Assembly: GCA_025362975.1 (NCBI GenBank)
Contig: JANYES010000004.1
Location: 1-64,000, forward strand
DNA: 64,000 nucleotides
Source: Alphaproteobacteria bacterium
GTDB lineage: Bacteria; Pseudomonadota; Alphaproteobacteria; Rickettsiales; SXRF01
Direction of reading: 5' to 3'
A model generated the notes under the pieces. That model was given only the letters and a program-made list of their open reading frames with translations, was not told the DNA's origin and searched no databases. Below, in pieces: positions 47,214 through 56,093 of the stretch (the stretch's first letter is position 1; every line of letters begins with the position of its first letter). A program made the position numbers and the translations under genes.

Positions 47214-47885
47214 ATGTCCGCCATCAGAACCAAAAGCCTTTCTCCCAAAGGCAACTTCATCGGCCAGCGCCTCAAATATGAAATGAAATCGCGCGGCATC
47301 AGCTCCGCCGAACTGGCCAAACAGACCGACGTCAAAACGTCCTTCATCTACGATGTAATCAGCGGCAAATCCAGCAACCCGTCCACGGTCAAACTCGCGC
47401 GCGTCGCCGAGGGTTTAGGCATCTCGCTCGCCAGTCTAATCGCCCCCGAAGACCGCATGGAAAACGCACCCGCCAACAAAGCGCAATCCAGCGATTACGT
47501 TATCGTTCCCTATCTGTCGATGTCCGACGCCCCGCCGCAATCGGGCCAGCCGCAGTGTTTTCTTTTCTCATGGATCAGCAAAACTCTCGGCTCAAACGTC
47601 GACGATGTCCGCGTTTTTACCGTTGGAGGCGACAACATGGAACCAACCTTGCACCACAACGACATTATTCTCGTCGACACAGCAAAGAATAACCCCACAC
47701 AGCAAGGCATCTACGTGTTATATGACGGATACGGGTTGTCGGTCAAACGCGTCGAACGAGTGATGAACACCTCGTCCCCACGAATTCGCATCGTCTCCGA
47801 CAACCCGCAATATTCGATCTATGAAAGCTCGCCAGCCGACGCAGGCATCATTGGCCGTGTCGTCTGGTTTTCGCGCGGCATATAA
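47214..47885 (+). CDS. XRE-family repressor with S24 peptidase-like domain lacking the catalytic serine
   Basis: From ATG 47214 (an in-frame TTG at 47199 also exists) the protein has 223 residues. Residues about 15-75 form an XRE helix-turn-helix (SSAELAKQTDVKTSFIYDVI). About 95-223 are the LexA/CI C-terminal fold with VFTVGGDNMEPTLHHNDIIL. In active S24 domains this motif is G-D-S-M; here Asn141 replaces the nucleophile Ser, while the general-base Lys (SVKRVE, Lys178) remains. Self-cleavage is therefore unlikely, though dimerisation could persist. It may be a prophage-type repressor turned host regulator. Confidence 0.8.
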   Translation: MSAIRTKSLSPKGNFIGQRLKYEMKSRGISSAELAKQTDVKTSFIYDVISGKSSNPSTVKLARVAEGLGISLASLIAPEDRMENAPANKAQSSDYVIVPYLSMSDAPPQSGQPQCFLFSWISKTLGSNVDDVRVFTVGGDNMEPTLHHNDIILVDTAKNNPTQQGIYVLYDGYGLSVKRVERVMNTSSPRIRIVSDNPQYSIYESSPADAGIIGRVVWFSRGI

Positions 47886-49234
47886 CTTTTCGCTTCGAAC
47901 TCATCCATTTTGCGATAAAGCGTTGAGCGTCCAATCCCTAAATTGCGCGCTGCTTTGGTCATGCAGCCGCCGGAATGTTTCAGCGCAAACTTGATAGCCT
48001 CCTCTTCAATCGAACGCAGCTTTTTAATCTGTCCCTTCCGATCTAAGAAGTTAGGCGCATCGACGCGGCTAAGTGCATAATTCACTGGCTCAAGCTGTTG
48101 AATCAACCGCAGCGTCGCCGCATCCAGCTGTTCCTGCTGCGCCAATAACACCGCCCGCGACAGCAGATTCCCCATCTGGCGGATGTTGCCCGGCCACGGA
48201 TGATTTTCCAGCATAGCCACCGCATCATAGGCAAGAATTCTCGGGAATTTATTTTCCGAAGATGCGAACTAGCTCATGAAATTCTCCGCCAGCACTTTGA
48301 TATCCTGCTTGCGCTCGCGCAGCGGCGGCAACGGCACACGGATTTTGCGCAACCTGTCATACAGCCCTTGGCTGAAATGCCCATGCTGCAAAATCGTATC
48401 CGTGTTTTTGCTATTGCTGCAAATAATGCGCGCCTGCAATTCATTATGATTGATCAGCTCTAGAATCCTGTGCTGCAGCTGCATCGGCATATTGGTGATT
48501 TCACGGAGATAAATCGTTCCATGCCCGGCCTCACGCAACCGCCCCAATTTGGTAGAGCCGGGCTTGGTGCTATCAGATGAACCGAACAATAGCGCTTCGC
48601 CGCCATTTTCCTGCAAACGTTCACAGTTGATGCTGATAAACGGTTTGCCCGCACGATCGCTGCTGCCATGAATCGCCCGCGCCATCACTTCGCGCCCCGT
48701 CCCATGTTCACCGTCAATCCACACTGGGAAGCTACATCCCGCCGCCATTTTTCCCATCGACATCGCAGAAGCAAATACTTTGTTCTGCCCCACGAGATCG
48801 TTGAAATTCATTGCGCCTGTATACTTGCGTTCCAACCGCGAAATCGAATTATTCATGTGCTGTATTTTGAGCACATTCTGAATCGTCAGGCGGATACGCT
48901 CCATGCTCGTCGGCTTGGAAATAAAATCCGTAGCCCCGGCATCAATGGCAGGAATCATCAACTCTTCCTGACCATATTGGGTCACCACCACAATCGGCAA
49001 TTGCGGCTTAAACGCCTTTGCCTGGCGGATAATCTTCATCATCCCTTCTATATTATTCGTCAAATCAATCATGATCAGGTCAGGTTGCGGCTGGTTGACC
49101 GAAGTGATCCAGCCAATCCCATAATCGACCGTATCTGAGATAATCGTACGATAGCCCAGACGCTGGCTGACGACCTGAGAGACTGCATGTGGTTGAATTG
49201 GTTGATCGTCGAACATTAGAATGGTATAGCTCAT
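47819..49234 (-). pseudogene. NtrC-like response regulator with degenerate AAA+ domain and in-frame amber
   Basis: Residues 1-120 are a receiver domain (acidic Asp9/Asp10, phospho-acceptor Asp57 in IMIDLTN, Lys107). The following AAA+ domain is degraded. Walker A reads GEHGTGRE with Arg in place of Lys (175-182), the Walker B region reads TIYLREI instead of LDEI, and the sigma-54-contacting GAFTGA loop is missing. TAG at 48269-48271 then stops the frame. The same frame resumes (WPGNIRQMGNLLSRAVLL, and a C-terminal Fis-type helix-turn-helix AARNLGIGRSTLYRKMDEF) to a stop at 47819. So the DNA-binding part is cut from the receiver unless the amber is read through. Confidence 0.8.
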
Positions 49235-49373
49235 AAGCATTTTCCCCGTTAACATTATGCAACTTGCAGTATATGTAATTTATATAATTACACAACCAAT
49301 AAAGTGTGCTGGATGTCTTTTTATGGCATTCGCCCTTCCGAGTGTGACATTTTGACTTCAGCCTCCGTACTCC

Positions 49374-49401
49374 TTGTTCCATAGGTGTTTTATGCTATCA
49401 T
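49374..49401 (+). promoter_or_regulatory. Sigma-70-type promoter before the 193-residue gene
   Basis: TTGTTC (49374-49379), a 16-base spacer and TATCAT (49396-49401). The gene starts 32 bases further. The gap from 49256 holds no other clear feature besides the divergent start of the response regulator. Confidence 0.45.
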
Positions 49402-49432
49402 AGGGCATACACACCGAGGGAAACTGCCACGT

Positions 49433-50014
49433 ATGATCTGGTTACGCCTGCTTTTCTTAATCACCGCGCTGGTGGCCACATCCGGTTACCGCTTCCGCTG
49501 CTATTTTGCCTGCACCGACCAGACCAGCACTCAGAACGATTACGTCGAACAACGCGACAAATGCCGCGAATATGCACAACTCAAAGTTGATATGTCCATG
49601 CGCGAAGCTGGCGGCAATATCGACGACCGCAACCGCAAAAGCAGCCTCGTTTCACTGTTCAGCCAATGTATGGGCAATAACGGCTGGACCGTGCCAGATG
49701 GCAAAGGCGACGGTTCCAAAAAAGTCGAAGCCCCGCCGCCTGCCGCTGCCGCTCCGGCTGCGCTCTCCTCGCAAGCCGTGGCTCCGCCGCCTGTCGCCGT
49801 CACCAAAGCTGAAGAAAAATCACTCATGACCCGCAACTCAGAGTGCGCCTTCGCCCGCCACTCCGCGTCGGTCTCAAGCTTAGCCGCCACTCGCGCCCAA
49901 GCCTGCGACCTTGAATGCGAACACGCGCTGCGCGCCGCCCCCGGCGCCCCGCGCCCCGCGTCCTGCCCGCCCGATCTTTCCTCCCGTCTTTCTATCGGCA
50001 ACGACAAGCAATGA
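49433..50014 (+). CDS. Unknown exported or membrane-anchored Cys-containing protein
   Basis: ATG 49433 gives 193 residues; a frame from 49385 has no N-terminal signal. Residues 3-20 form a hydrophobic signal or anchor (IWLRLLFLITALVATSGY). The rest contains several Cys (RCYFACTD, SQCMGNNGW, QACDLECEH) and a Pro/Ala-rich linker (about 100-130), which fits an oxidised periplasmic protein. It overlaps queD by four bases (ATGA). Family unknown. Confidence 0.6.
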   Translation: MIWLRLLFLITALVATSGYRFRCYFACTDQTSTQNDYVEQRDKCREYAQLKVDMSMREAGGNIDDRNRKSSLVSLFSQCMGNNGWTVPDGKGDGSKKVEAPPPAAAAPAALSSQAVAPPPVAVTKAEEKSLMTRNSECAFARHSASVSSLAATRAQACDLECEHALRAAPGAPRPASCPPDLSSRLSIGNDKQ

Positions 50015-50439
50015 AACCTATCACCTGCACAAGGCGTCTTGAATTCGACTCCGCCCACCGCGTCATGGGCCACGAAGGCAAATGCAAAAACCTGCACGGC
50101 CATCGCTACGTGGTCGAAGCCACCTTCGCCGCAAAATCGCTGGATACTCTCGGCCGCGTCGTCGATTTTGGCGTCATAAAAGACGTCCTCGGCGGCTGGC
50201 TGGATTCCAACTGGGACCACACTACCATCCTCTTCGATCAGGACAAACCCCTCGGCAAATCCATCGCCGACCACACCGGCCAAACCATTTTTTACCTGCC
50301 AACAAACCCCACCGCCGAAAACATGGCCGAGTATCTAATGCATACCGTCTGTGCTGAATTATTCGCGGGCCAGCCTATCGAATGCGTGCGCATCCGCCTC
50401 AATGAAACCCCGAATTGCTACGCTGAAGTAGAAATCTAG
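50011..50439 (+). CDS. queD: 6-carboxytetrahydropterin synthase / PTPS-family enzyme
   Basis: It has 142 residues from ATG 50011. The zinc-binding His set (FDSAHRVMGHEGKCKNLHGH) and catalytic Cys lie in that block. WDHTTILF and TAENMAEYLMHTV and the C-terminal ETPNCYAEVEI (Glu) follow. In bacteria this enzyme makes the 6-carboxy-tetrahydropterin precursor of queuosine; a minor alternative is a pterin role. No other que genes are in the window. Its stop abuts the convergent gene with a four-base overlap. Confidence 0.92.
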   Translation: MKPITCTRRLEFDSAHRVMGHEGKCKNLHGHRYVVEATFAAKSLDTLGRVVDFGVIKDVLGGWLDSNWDHTTILFDQDKPLGKSIADHTGQTIFYLPTNPTAENMAEYLMHTVCAELFAGQPIECVRIRLNETPNCYAEVEI

Positions 50440-51059
50440 CGCTGCGCTGACATCGCCGCCGCCATCGCATTTAGCTCCGCGGCAAATGGCTTGAAATCCT
50501 GCAACGCCGCATCGATGCGCACGCGCAGTTTTTCATCTTCGATAAACAGGTGATCGTACTGGTTATCCGCCAGCAACAGCACCGCTTCAATCCGCAGTGG
50601 CGTCGCTTTATTTTTAGTCCATTCGTCAATCGCGACATTGCCCACGGCAAGACCGTCTTTATCCCCCATCGCCATCATGTCTTTTTTCGCTTGCATGAGA
50701 AACGTGATCGAGTCCGTCAGGTATTCGCGGAACGCGTCGAGATCGTTATTCGGGTTCTTGCGGCTTTTTTTCTGCATAAGGTATTTCGCATAATCCATAA
50801 ACGTGTCTTTGTGCTTCTCAATATATTCCCCAAGCTGCACCTTCAGCGCACGTTTGGCCACTTCGCGCAGTTCATCTTCCTGCCCGTGCACTACCTGCCC
50901 GTGGATATAATTCACCGCCGCACCCAGCTTAGCCCGCTTATTCTCTTCCGGCGGGCGCTCGTAGAATCCTTTAAAATCCCATCCCTGCTGATTGGGATTG
51001 CCGAGTTGCGGGCGCATCCTGTCGCGGAAACGCGCCTTTTCCACATCTTCATTTTCCAT
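50436..51059 (-). CDS. Unknown helical protein
   Basis: It has 207 residues, highly charged and helical throughout (KQ-, E- and A-rich; HGQEDELREVAKRALKVQLG), with no signal, membrane helix or known motif. The N-terminus (ENEDVEKARFRDRMRPQLGN) is strongly charged. It stands alone, with about 100 bases to pdxH, in which I see nothing. Function unknown. Confidence 0.65.
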   Translation of the reverse strand: MENEDVEKARFRDRMRPQLGNPNQQGWDFKGFYERPPEENKRAKLGAAVNYIHGQVVHGQEDELREVAKRALKVQLGEYIEKHKDTFMDYAKYLMQKKSRKNPNNDLDAFREYLTDSITFLMQAKKDMMAMGDKDGLAVGNVAIDEWTKNKATPLRIEAVLLLADNQYDHLFIEDEKLRVRIDAALQDFKPFAAELNAMAAAMSAQR

Positions 51060-51160
51060 GATTTTCCCCGTATTTATTTACGTTAATAAAATAGCAAGTA
51101 CCGCGCTTCAAGCAACGCTTTTATCAACAAAATTAAGTAGGAAAAATAGCATCTTACAAT

Positions 51161-51739
51161 TTAAGGATACAGCTTATGCACGTTCCAGCCGCCATCGACA
51201 TACGTGTAGACGTTGCGATCATGCAAACGGAAGTCGCTTTGCTCCCAGAACTCAATCACATCCGGCTCCACGCGCCAGCCCGACCAATGCGGCGGGCGCG
51301 GCACCGTCTTGCCCTCAAAGCGCTGTGTCGCATCCGCCACCGCCCCCATCAATTCCTCGCGGCTGGCAAGCTCACCGGACTGCTTCGAAGCCCACGCGCC
51401 GATCTGGCTTTCGCGCACTCGGCTTGCGAAATACTCATCCGCCTCCACCGCGCTCACTTGCTCGACACCCCCCTCAATCCGCACCTGCCGCTCCAGCGCC
51501 ATCCACCAGAAACACAGCGCCACATTCGGGTTGCGTTTAATCTCGCCACTCTTACGGCTATCGAAATTCGTATAAAACACGAACCCGCGATCATCGTGCT
51601 CCTTCAACAAGACAATGCGCGCCGATGGCATTCCATCCGGGGTCGCCGTCGCCAGCGTCATCGCCGTCGGCTCCGTAATCGCGCTGGTATTTTTCGCCAG
51701 CTCCATCCACTCGGAGAATTTTGCAATCGGGTCCATCAT
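51161..51739 (-). CDS. pdxH: Pyridoxamine 5'-phosphate oxidase
   Basis: This 192-residue FMN enzyme makes pyridoxal 5'-phosphate from pyridoxine or pyridoxamine phosphate. Family motifs are MTLATATPDGMPSARIVLLK, GFVFYTNFDSRKSGEIKRNP, VALCFWWMALERQVRIEG, and the C-terminal WSGWRVEPDVIEFWEQ with FRLHDR. Its ATG overlaps the astA stop (ATGATGG), so the two are coupled. PLP made here serves the aminotransferase and decarboxylase encoded just upstream. Confidence 0.96.
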   Translation of the reverse strand: MMDPIAKFSEWMELAKNTSAITEPTAMTLATATPDGMPSARIVLLKEHDDRGFVFYTNFDSRKSGEIKRNPNVALCFWWMALERQVRIEGGVEQVSAVEADEYFASRVRESQIGAWASKQSGELASREELMGAVADATQRFEGKTVPRPPHWSGWRVEPDVIEFWEQSDFRLHDRNVYTYVDGGWNVHKLYP

Positions 51740-52749
51740 TGATCAAAATAGCGCACCTGCGCTCCTTTCTGAATACCCAGCGCATCCGCCGTTTCCGCAT
51801 TAATCACAATCCCATCCCTGCGCTTTTCAAACCCCGCATACGCCACGCGAAAATCCGGCAGAGATGTTGTCGACACCATGAAACGATCGTTTTGCGACAC
51901 CTCCGCAATCTCCACCACTTCCGCTCGCCGGCTCTTGCGCACCGTGCGCAGGAATGCGCGTTCGCCCTGCATCGTAGGCCCCGCGTCGAACACGTCGATA
52001 TACCCCTGGAACCGGAAACCTTCCTTCTCCAGCAGATTCATCGCCGGACGCGACGCTTCCAGCGGCACACCGATCACCTCGCGCGCGCGCTCATCCAGCA
52101 GATTCACGTAAATCGGATATTTCGGCATCAAATCGCTGATAAATTGCCCGCCCTGCGTAGCATGGATAAAATCTGCGCGCTTAAATTCCATCTGGAAAAA
52201 CTCCTGCGCCAGCGTGTTATAAAACGGCGAGTCGCCCTTTTCGTCCTGCACCCCGCGAATTTCCGAAATCACGATATCCGAAAACAGCTCCGGCAATTCC
52301 GCCAGCATCATATAACGACTACGCGAAAGAAACTTCCCAATCCCGTCGCGCCGATATTGGGGCAACAGGAACAACGACCCGATCTCCGTCGCCCCCGTGT
52401 AATCATTCACCATGTGCAATACGCGCTGATACGAATACACATCCAGCTCGCTGGATGCCTGCACAATGGTCGACAGCTTATATGAATAAAACGGATGTTT
52501 CAGTCCTACATGCGCCACAATCCCGGACGTGCCGACAAGTTTTTTCGTGTCCGTATCCACCAGCACAAACAAAAATGCATCCTCATGTTTACCTTCCGGC
52601 TTTCCGTTGCAGCTATTGACCGATCGCTCAATCTTGCGATGCAACACCGCTGTATCCGGCGGCAGCGACGTCATGCCAATCCCCGCCTCCTTGGCGAGCG
52701 CAAGGATTTCATCATGATCGGAAAGCGTCACAGGGCGCACAAGCATCAT
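51736..52749 (-). CDS. astA: Arginine N-succinyltransferase
   Basis: This 337-residue GNAT-fold enzyme starts the arginine succinyltransferase (AST) catabolic route. Recognisable segments are VRPVTLSDHDEILALAKEAG with GMTSLPPD, SELCTLFL-like TEIGSLFLLPQYRRDGIGKF, and ISEIRGVQDEKGDSPFYNTL followed by FFQMEFKRAD and PKYPIYVNLL. Full length. Other AST genes (astB, astD, astE) are absent from the window, so a second role, for example ornithine or arginine acylation, is possible. Confidence 0.92.
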   Translation of the reverse strand: MMLVRPVTLSDHDEILALAKEAGIGMTSLPPDTAVLHRKIERSVNSCNGKPEGKHEDAFLFVLVDTDTKKLVGTSGIVAHVGLKHPFYSYKLSTIVQASSELDVYSYQRVLHMVNDYTGATEIGSLFLLPQYRRDGIGKFLSRSRYMMLAELPELFSDIVISEIRGVQDEKGDSPFYNTLAQEFFQMEFKRADFIHATQGGQFISDLMPKYPIYVNLLDERAREVIGVPLEASRPAMNLLEKEGFRFQGYIDVFDAGPTMQGERAFLRTVRKSRRAEVVEIAEVSQNDRFMVSTTSLPDFRVAYAGFEKRRDGIVINAETADALGIQKGAQVRYFDQ

Positions 52750-52817
52750 AAAAAATAAAACTTTCAGTAGCTTATTGTTTAGGTAATTCTACAATATTCT
52801 CCCCGCCGCTCGCCGCC

Positions 52818-54098
52818 TTAAGCCGAAGGCTGCAAAAACACCGCCAGCGCCTTATTAAGGCGTGCGATACCTTCCTTCATTTCTTTCTCGGTAATCGACA
52901 ATGGCGGTAAAAAACGCATCACATTAGGCCCGGCCTGTAGCACCAGCACGCCATTTTTACGGCACAACTCACTGATGTCGCCCGCCTTGTCCCTCCACTG
53001 CGGCGCAAGCTCCGCGCCGATCATCAAACCGCGCCCACGTACATCGACGAACAGGCCATGCTCTTTCTGGATTTTCTTGAGCGCATCCACCAGTTGCTTA
53101 CCACGATCGCGTACATTCTTTACCACCGGCGGTGACTGAATTTTTTTCAGCACCACACGAGCCACTGCACAAGCCAACGGATTGCCGCCAAACGTAGAGC
53201 CGTGGCTACCGAACTGGAAAGTATTTTCCGCGCGTTCTCCCACCAGCATCGCGCCAATCGGCATCCCGCCGCCAAGGGCTTTGGCGATAGTGACAACGTC
53301 CGGTTTTACGCCCGGTTCGTTGAAATGCGAGAAGAGTTTGCCTGTACGCATCATACCGCATTGAACCTGATCGAGCATAAGCAGCGCGTCATGCTTGTGG
53401 CAAAGCTCTTGCAAGTGTTTCAGGAATCCCGGCTTCACCGGCGTAATCCCACCTTCCCCCTGCACCACTTCAATCATCACCGCGCAGGTATTCTTATCCA
53501 CCATCTTTGCAATCGCGTCGAAATCGTTGAACTGGCAATATAGGAAGCCCGGCGGCAGCGGTTCAAAGCCGTGATGGTATTTCGGCTGCGCCGTCGCAGT
53601 CACAGTCGCCAACGTGCGCCCGTGGAACGAGCCAGTAAACGTAATAATGTTGCGTCCTTCTGGCGGACGCCCTTTATCCGCTGCATATTTACGCGCGAGC
53701 TTAATTGCCGCTTCGTTGGCTTCAGCACCGGAGTTGGTGATAAAAACGCGCTTGGCGAATTTAGAAGATTTCACCAGCTCTTCAGCCAGCTTCACGGGCG
53801 GTTCCGTATAAAAAATATTCGACGTATGCCAGATTTTTTTTGCCTGATCGGTCAGCGCCTTCAGGGTATCTTTATTATGATGCCCCAGCGCCGACACCGC
53901 GATGCCCGCACCCAGATCGACATAATCATTGCCATCCAGGTCCCACACCATCGAGCCCTTGCCGCGATCCAGAATCATCTCACGCGGCTTGTAAGCATGC
54001 GTATAAAATTTCTTGCCCGTGTCGATCAGCTTTTTGCTTGCCGCCTTAAGCGGTTTACGGGCGACGGTTTTAGCGGTCTTGGATGCGGATTTTTTCAT
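52818..54098 (-). CDS. argD: Acetylornithine/succinylornithine aminotransferase
   Basis: This class III PLP aminotransferase of 426 residues has a Lys/Ala-rich N-terminal extension (residues 1-35) before the usual start. The catalytic domain shows VWDLDGNDYVDLGAGIAVSA, NSGAEANEAAIKLARKYA, FTGSFHGRTLATVT, LMLDQVQCGMMRTG and VTIAKALGGGMPIG with the PLP Lys. ArgD and AstC are close homologues. The adjacent astA favours the catabolic succinylornithine role, so gene symbol astC is an equal candidate. Confidence 0.88.
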   Translation of the reverse strand: MKKSASKTAKTVARKPLKAASKKLIDTGKKFYTHAYKPREMILDRGKGSMVWDLDGNDYVDLGAGIAVSALGHHNKDTLKALTDQAKKIWHTSNIFYTEPPVKLAEELVKSSKFAKRVFITNSGAEANEAAIKLARKYAADKGRPPEGRNIITFTGSFHGRTLATVTATAQPKYHHGFEPLPPGFLYCQFNDFDAIAKMVDKNTCAVMIEVVQGEGGITPVKPGFLKHLQELCHKHDALLMLDQVQCGMMRTGKLFSHFNEPGVKPDVVTIAKALGGGMPIGAMLVGERAENTFQFGSHGSTFGGNPLACAVARVVLKKIQSPPVVKNVRDRGKQLVDALKKIQKEHGLFVDVRGRGLMIGAELAPQWRDKAGDISELCRKNGVLVLQAGPNVMRFLPPLSITEKEMKEGIARLNKALAVFLQPSA

Positions 54099-54170
54099 TG
54101 GAAACGTCCTGTTTATTATTCCCCACCAGCATAACGCTACCGCAACTGCGTTGCCATAACAAAATGTAAC

Positions 54171-54875
54171 CTATCGCTTTTTTCCTGGCTCGTCTTTGCC
54201 CTTGTCTTTTTTCAGGCCATCTTGATATTTTTTCTCACCCTTGGGTGGCGCTTCCATTTTTGCCTTCGCGGGCACGGTATCTTTCTCCTCTGGCTTTTCC
54301 TTACTGCTACCGCCAAGCGCAATCGCCGTCACCACGCCCGCCGCACCCAGCAATCCCATTGTCGGCAAAATCCAACCCTTGCTCGAAAGCGGCTGCGGAC
54401 ATTTACGGATCGTCAGCGCTTCATCGCCCTTTTCAAAATCCAACTCCTTGTCCGCCACCGGTTGCTGCGGCGGCGCGGGCGGGCGATAGTTCGGCGCCGG
54501 TGGCGCCACATGCGTCGGCGGCACATACAGCAGCGGCGGATTGACCCACGGCAACGCCATATGCTGCGTTTCCATCCACTCCATCGAAGGCCGTACCGTT
54601 GCCGGGCGGTTCAGCATTTTAAACACCACCTCGAGCTGCTCGTTATTCAACCGGTCCATCGCCAGCGCCACCGGCGAACCCGCATGCGGCGGCAATTGCC
54701 GGTTTTCATAAATCAGGACGAACGCCCCCAGCTCCGCCAAGCTTTCCTTGCGATTCAGATCAAACTTCCCAAGGAATTCCCAATATCGTTTCACCACCGC
54801 GTCATGCGGTGCTTCCGCCGTCAACTGGAGCAGTTGGTAAGCCCCGACCTTGCGTCTCGAATTATTCTGTTTCAT
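54171..54875 (-). CDS. Unknown protein with Pro-rich linker and one membrane helix
   Basis: It has 234 residues. The first 95 are compact and helical (YQLLQLTAEAPHDAVVKRYW, then ALAMDRLNNEQLEVVFKMLN). A Pro-rich linker follows (about 112-145, PPTHVAPPAPNYRPPAPPQQ). A hydrophobic helix lies near 168-188 (WILPTMGLLGAAGVVTAIAL), and the tail is extremely Lys/Glu rich. This might be a membrane-anchored adaptor. It sits between argD and a terminator, on the same strand as argD, but no link is evident. Confidence 0.6.
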   Translation of the reverse strand: MKQNNSRRKVGAYQLLQLTAEAPHDAVVKRYWEFLGKFDLNRKESLAELGAFVLIYENRQLPPHAGSPVALAMDRLNNEQLEVVFKMLNRPATVRPSMEWMETQHMALPWVNPPLLYVPPTHVAPPAPNYRPPAPPQQPVADKELDFEKGDEALTIRKCPQPLSSKGWILPTMGLLGAAGVVTAIALGGSSKEKPEEKDTVPAKAKMEAPPKGEKKYQDGLKKDKGKDEPGKKR

Positions 54876-54888
54876 TCCATCCCATCAT

Positions 54889-54930
54889 AAAAAATGCCAG
54901 CCCCACCTCAGCAGGGCTGGCATTATTTTA
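54889..54930 (-). terminator. Intrinsic terminator of the deoxyhypusine-synthase-like gene
   Basis: On the minus strand AATGCCAGCCC and GGGCTGGCATT form a stem around a ten-base loop, followed by a T run, 28 bases after the stop at 54958. Confidence 0.85.
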
Positions 54931-54957
54931 CGCTAGTCGCCTTAAGCCACCGTTAAA

Positions 54958-56013
54958 TTAAGCGAACAGCTTGGCAAAGCTGCGTTTAGCGCGCTTTTTC
55001 CAGTGACCGCGATGATACGCGTCAGACGCCAGCAGCGGCAATACGCTACCCGCTTCCGCATACACCATCTGCTCATAAGCCGTATCGACCTTACCCCACG
55101 AGCACGCTTCCTTTAACGTTGACGAGGAGCAAGCGCCATCGCGCGAGTCAGCCACGGTAATTTGCACCGCGTATTTATGCATCTCAGCTTCTTTGCCAAG
55201 AATTTCCGCGCACACAACCGTGTCCTGCGTGAAGTTCTTTGGAACGCCGCCACCAATCATCAGCAAGCCCGTCGTGCCAGCCTTGATCTTGATGTCGGTC
55301 AGTTCGCGGAAGTCCGCAATCGAATCGATCGTGAGGTACGGCTTTTTCTCTTTCATGCGCTTAACCTGATGCACCACGAGGCCGAAACCAGCGGAAGAAT
55401 CGGTGAAGGCCGGGCAGAAAATCGGCACGTCATGTTCATAAGCCAACTGCACCAGCGAATCTTTTTTCTTTGAATTCTTGGTCAGCCATTTACCCATTTC
55501 CTTGATATATTCGCGGCTGGAATACGGGCGCGGTTTCAGCGAATCAGTAATTTTACCGATAGTATGATCGCATGCCTGCAACTGTTCTTCGTCGATATAG
55601 GTATCGTAAATGCGGTCGATATAATTATCGCGCAGGAGTTTGTCATCGATGAATGGCGTACCCTGATAATGCTTGTAGCCAAGCGCTTCAAAGAAATCCA
55701 TGTCCACAACCGTAGCGCCAGTCGCCACAATCGCATCCACCATGTTAAAGCGTATCAAATCCGCATACAGCTTCATACAACCGCCAGCGGAAGTCGAGCC
55801 CGCGATGGTCAGGATGATCGAACATTTTTTGTCCGCCAGCATCATGTTATAAATTTCCGCCGCTTTGCCAAGATCGCGCGAGGTGAACGACATGTTCACC
55901 ATCTGGTCGATAATCGGGCGCGCGTCGAACGACGTGATGTCGATATGCTTCACCGGTTTGGACAGGAGCTGGGCCTTCGGGCTTTTAGCTTTCTTAGCAG
56001 TCGCTGCTTTCAT
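54958..56013 (-). CDS. Deoxyhypusine-synthase-family protein, possible homospermidine synthase
   Basis: The 351-residue protein starts with a Lys/Ala-rich stretch (1-25) and then the DHS fold: FTSRDLGKAAEIYNMMLADK, CSIILTIAGSTSAGG, VDAIVATGATVVDMDF, CPAFTDSSAGFGLVV, LMIGGGVPKNF and the catalytic Lys in KEACSWGKVD near 315. In eukaryotes DHS modifies eIF5A with an aminobutyl group from spermidine. Bacteria lack eIF5A, and several bacterial DHS-like proteins act on polyamines instead. The neighbouring ornithine decarboxylase gene supports a polyamine substrate. Function is inferred. Confidence 0.85.
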   Translation of the reverse strand: MKAATAKKAKSPKAQLLSKPVKHIDITSFDARPIIDQMVNMSFTSRDLGKAAEIYNMMLADKKCSIILTIAGSTSAGGCMKLYADLIRFNMVDAIVATGATVVDMDFFEALGYKHYQGTPFIDDKLLRDNYIDRIYDTYIDEEQLQACDHTIGKITDSLKPRPYSSREYIKEMGKWLTKNSKKKDSLVQLAYEHDVPIFCPAFTDSSAGFGLVVHQVKRMKEKKPYLTIDSIADFRELTDIKIKAGTTGLLMIGGGVPKNFTQDTVVCAEILGKEAEMHKYAVQITVADSRDGACSSSTLKEACSWGKVDTAYEQMVYAEAGSVLPLLASDAYHRGHWKKRAKRSFAKLFA

Positions 56014-56043
56014 TTTTTATTCCTTCTGATCAATGGAAAATAC

Positions 56044-56080
56044 AAAAAAATCCCCTGACAGCCTCGCCGTCAGGGGATCC
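56044..56080 (-). terminator. Intrinsic terminator of the decarboxylase gene
   Basis: On the minus strand GATCCCCTGAC and GTCAGGGGATT enclose a nine-base loop and are followed by seven T, 14 bases after the stop at 56094. Confidence 0.85.
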
Positions 56081-56093
56081 TATACCATAGGTT

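Noticed and set aside
47214-47885. LexA SOS repressor
   Set aside because: The DNA-binding domain is XRE type, not the LexA winged helix, and the catalytic Ser is replaced.
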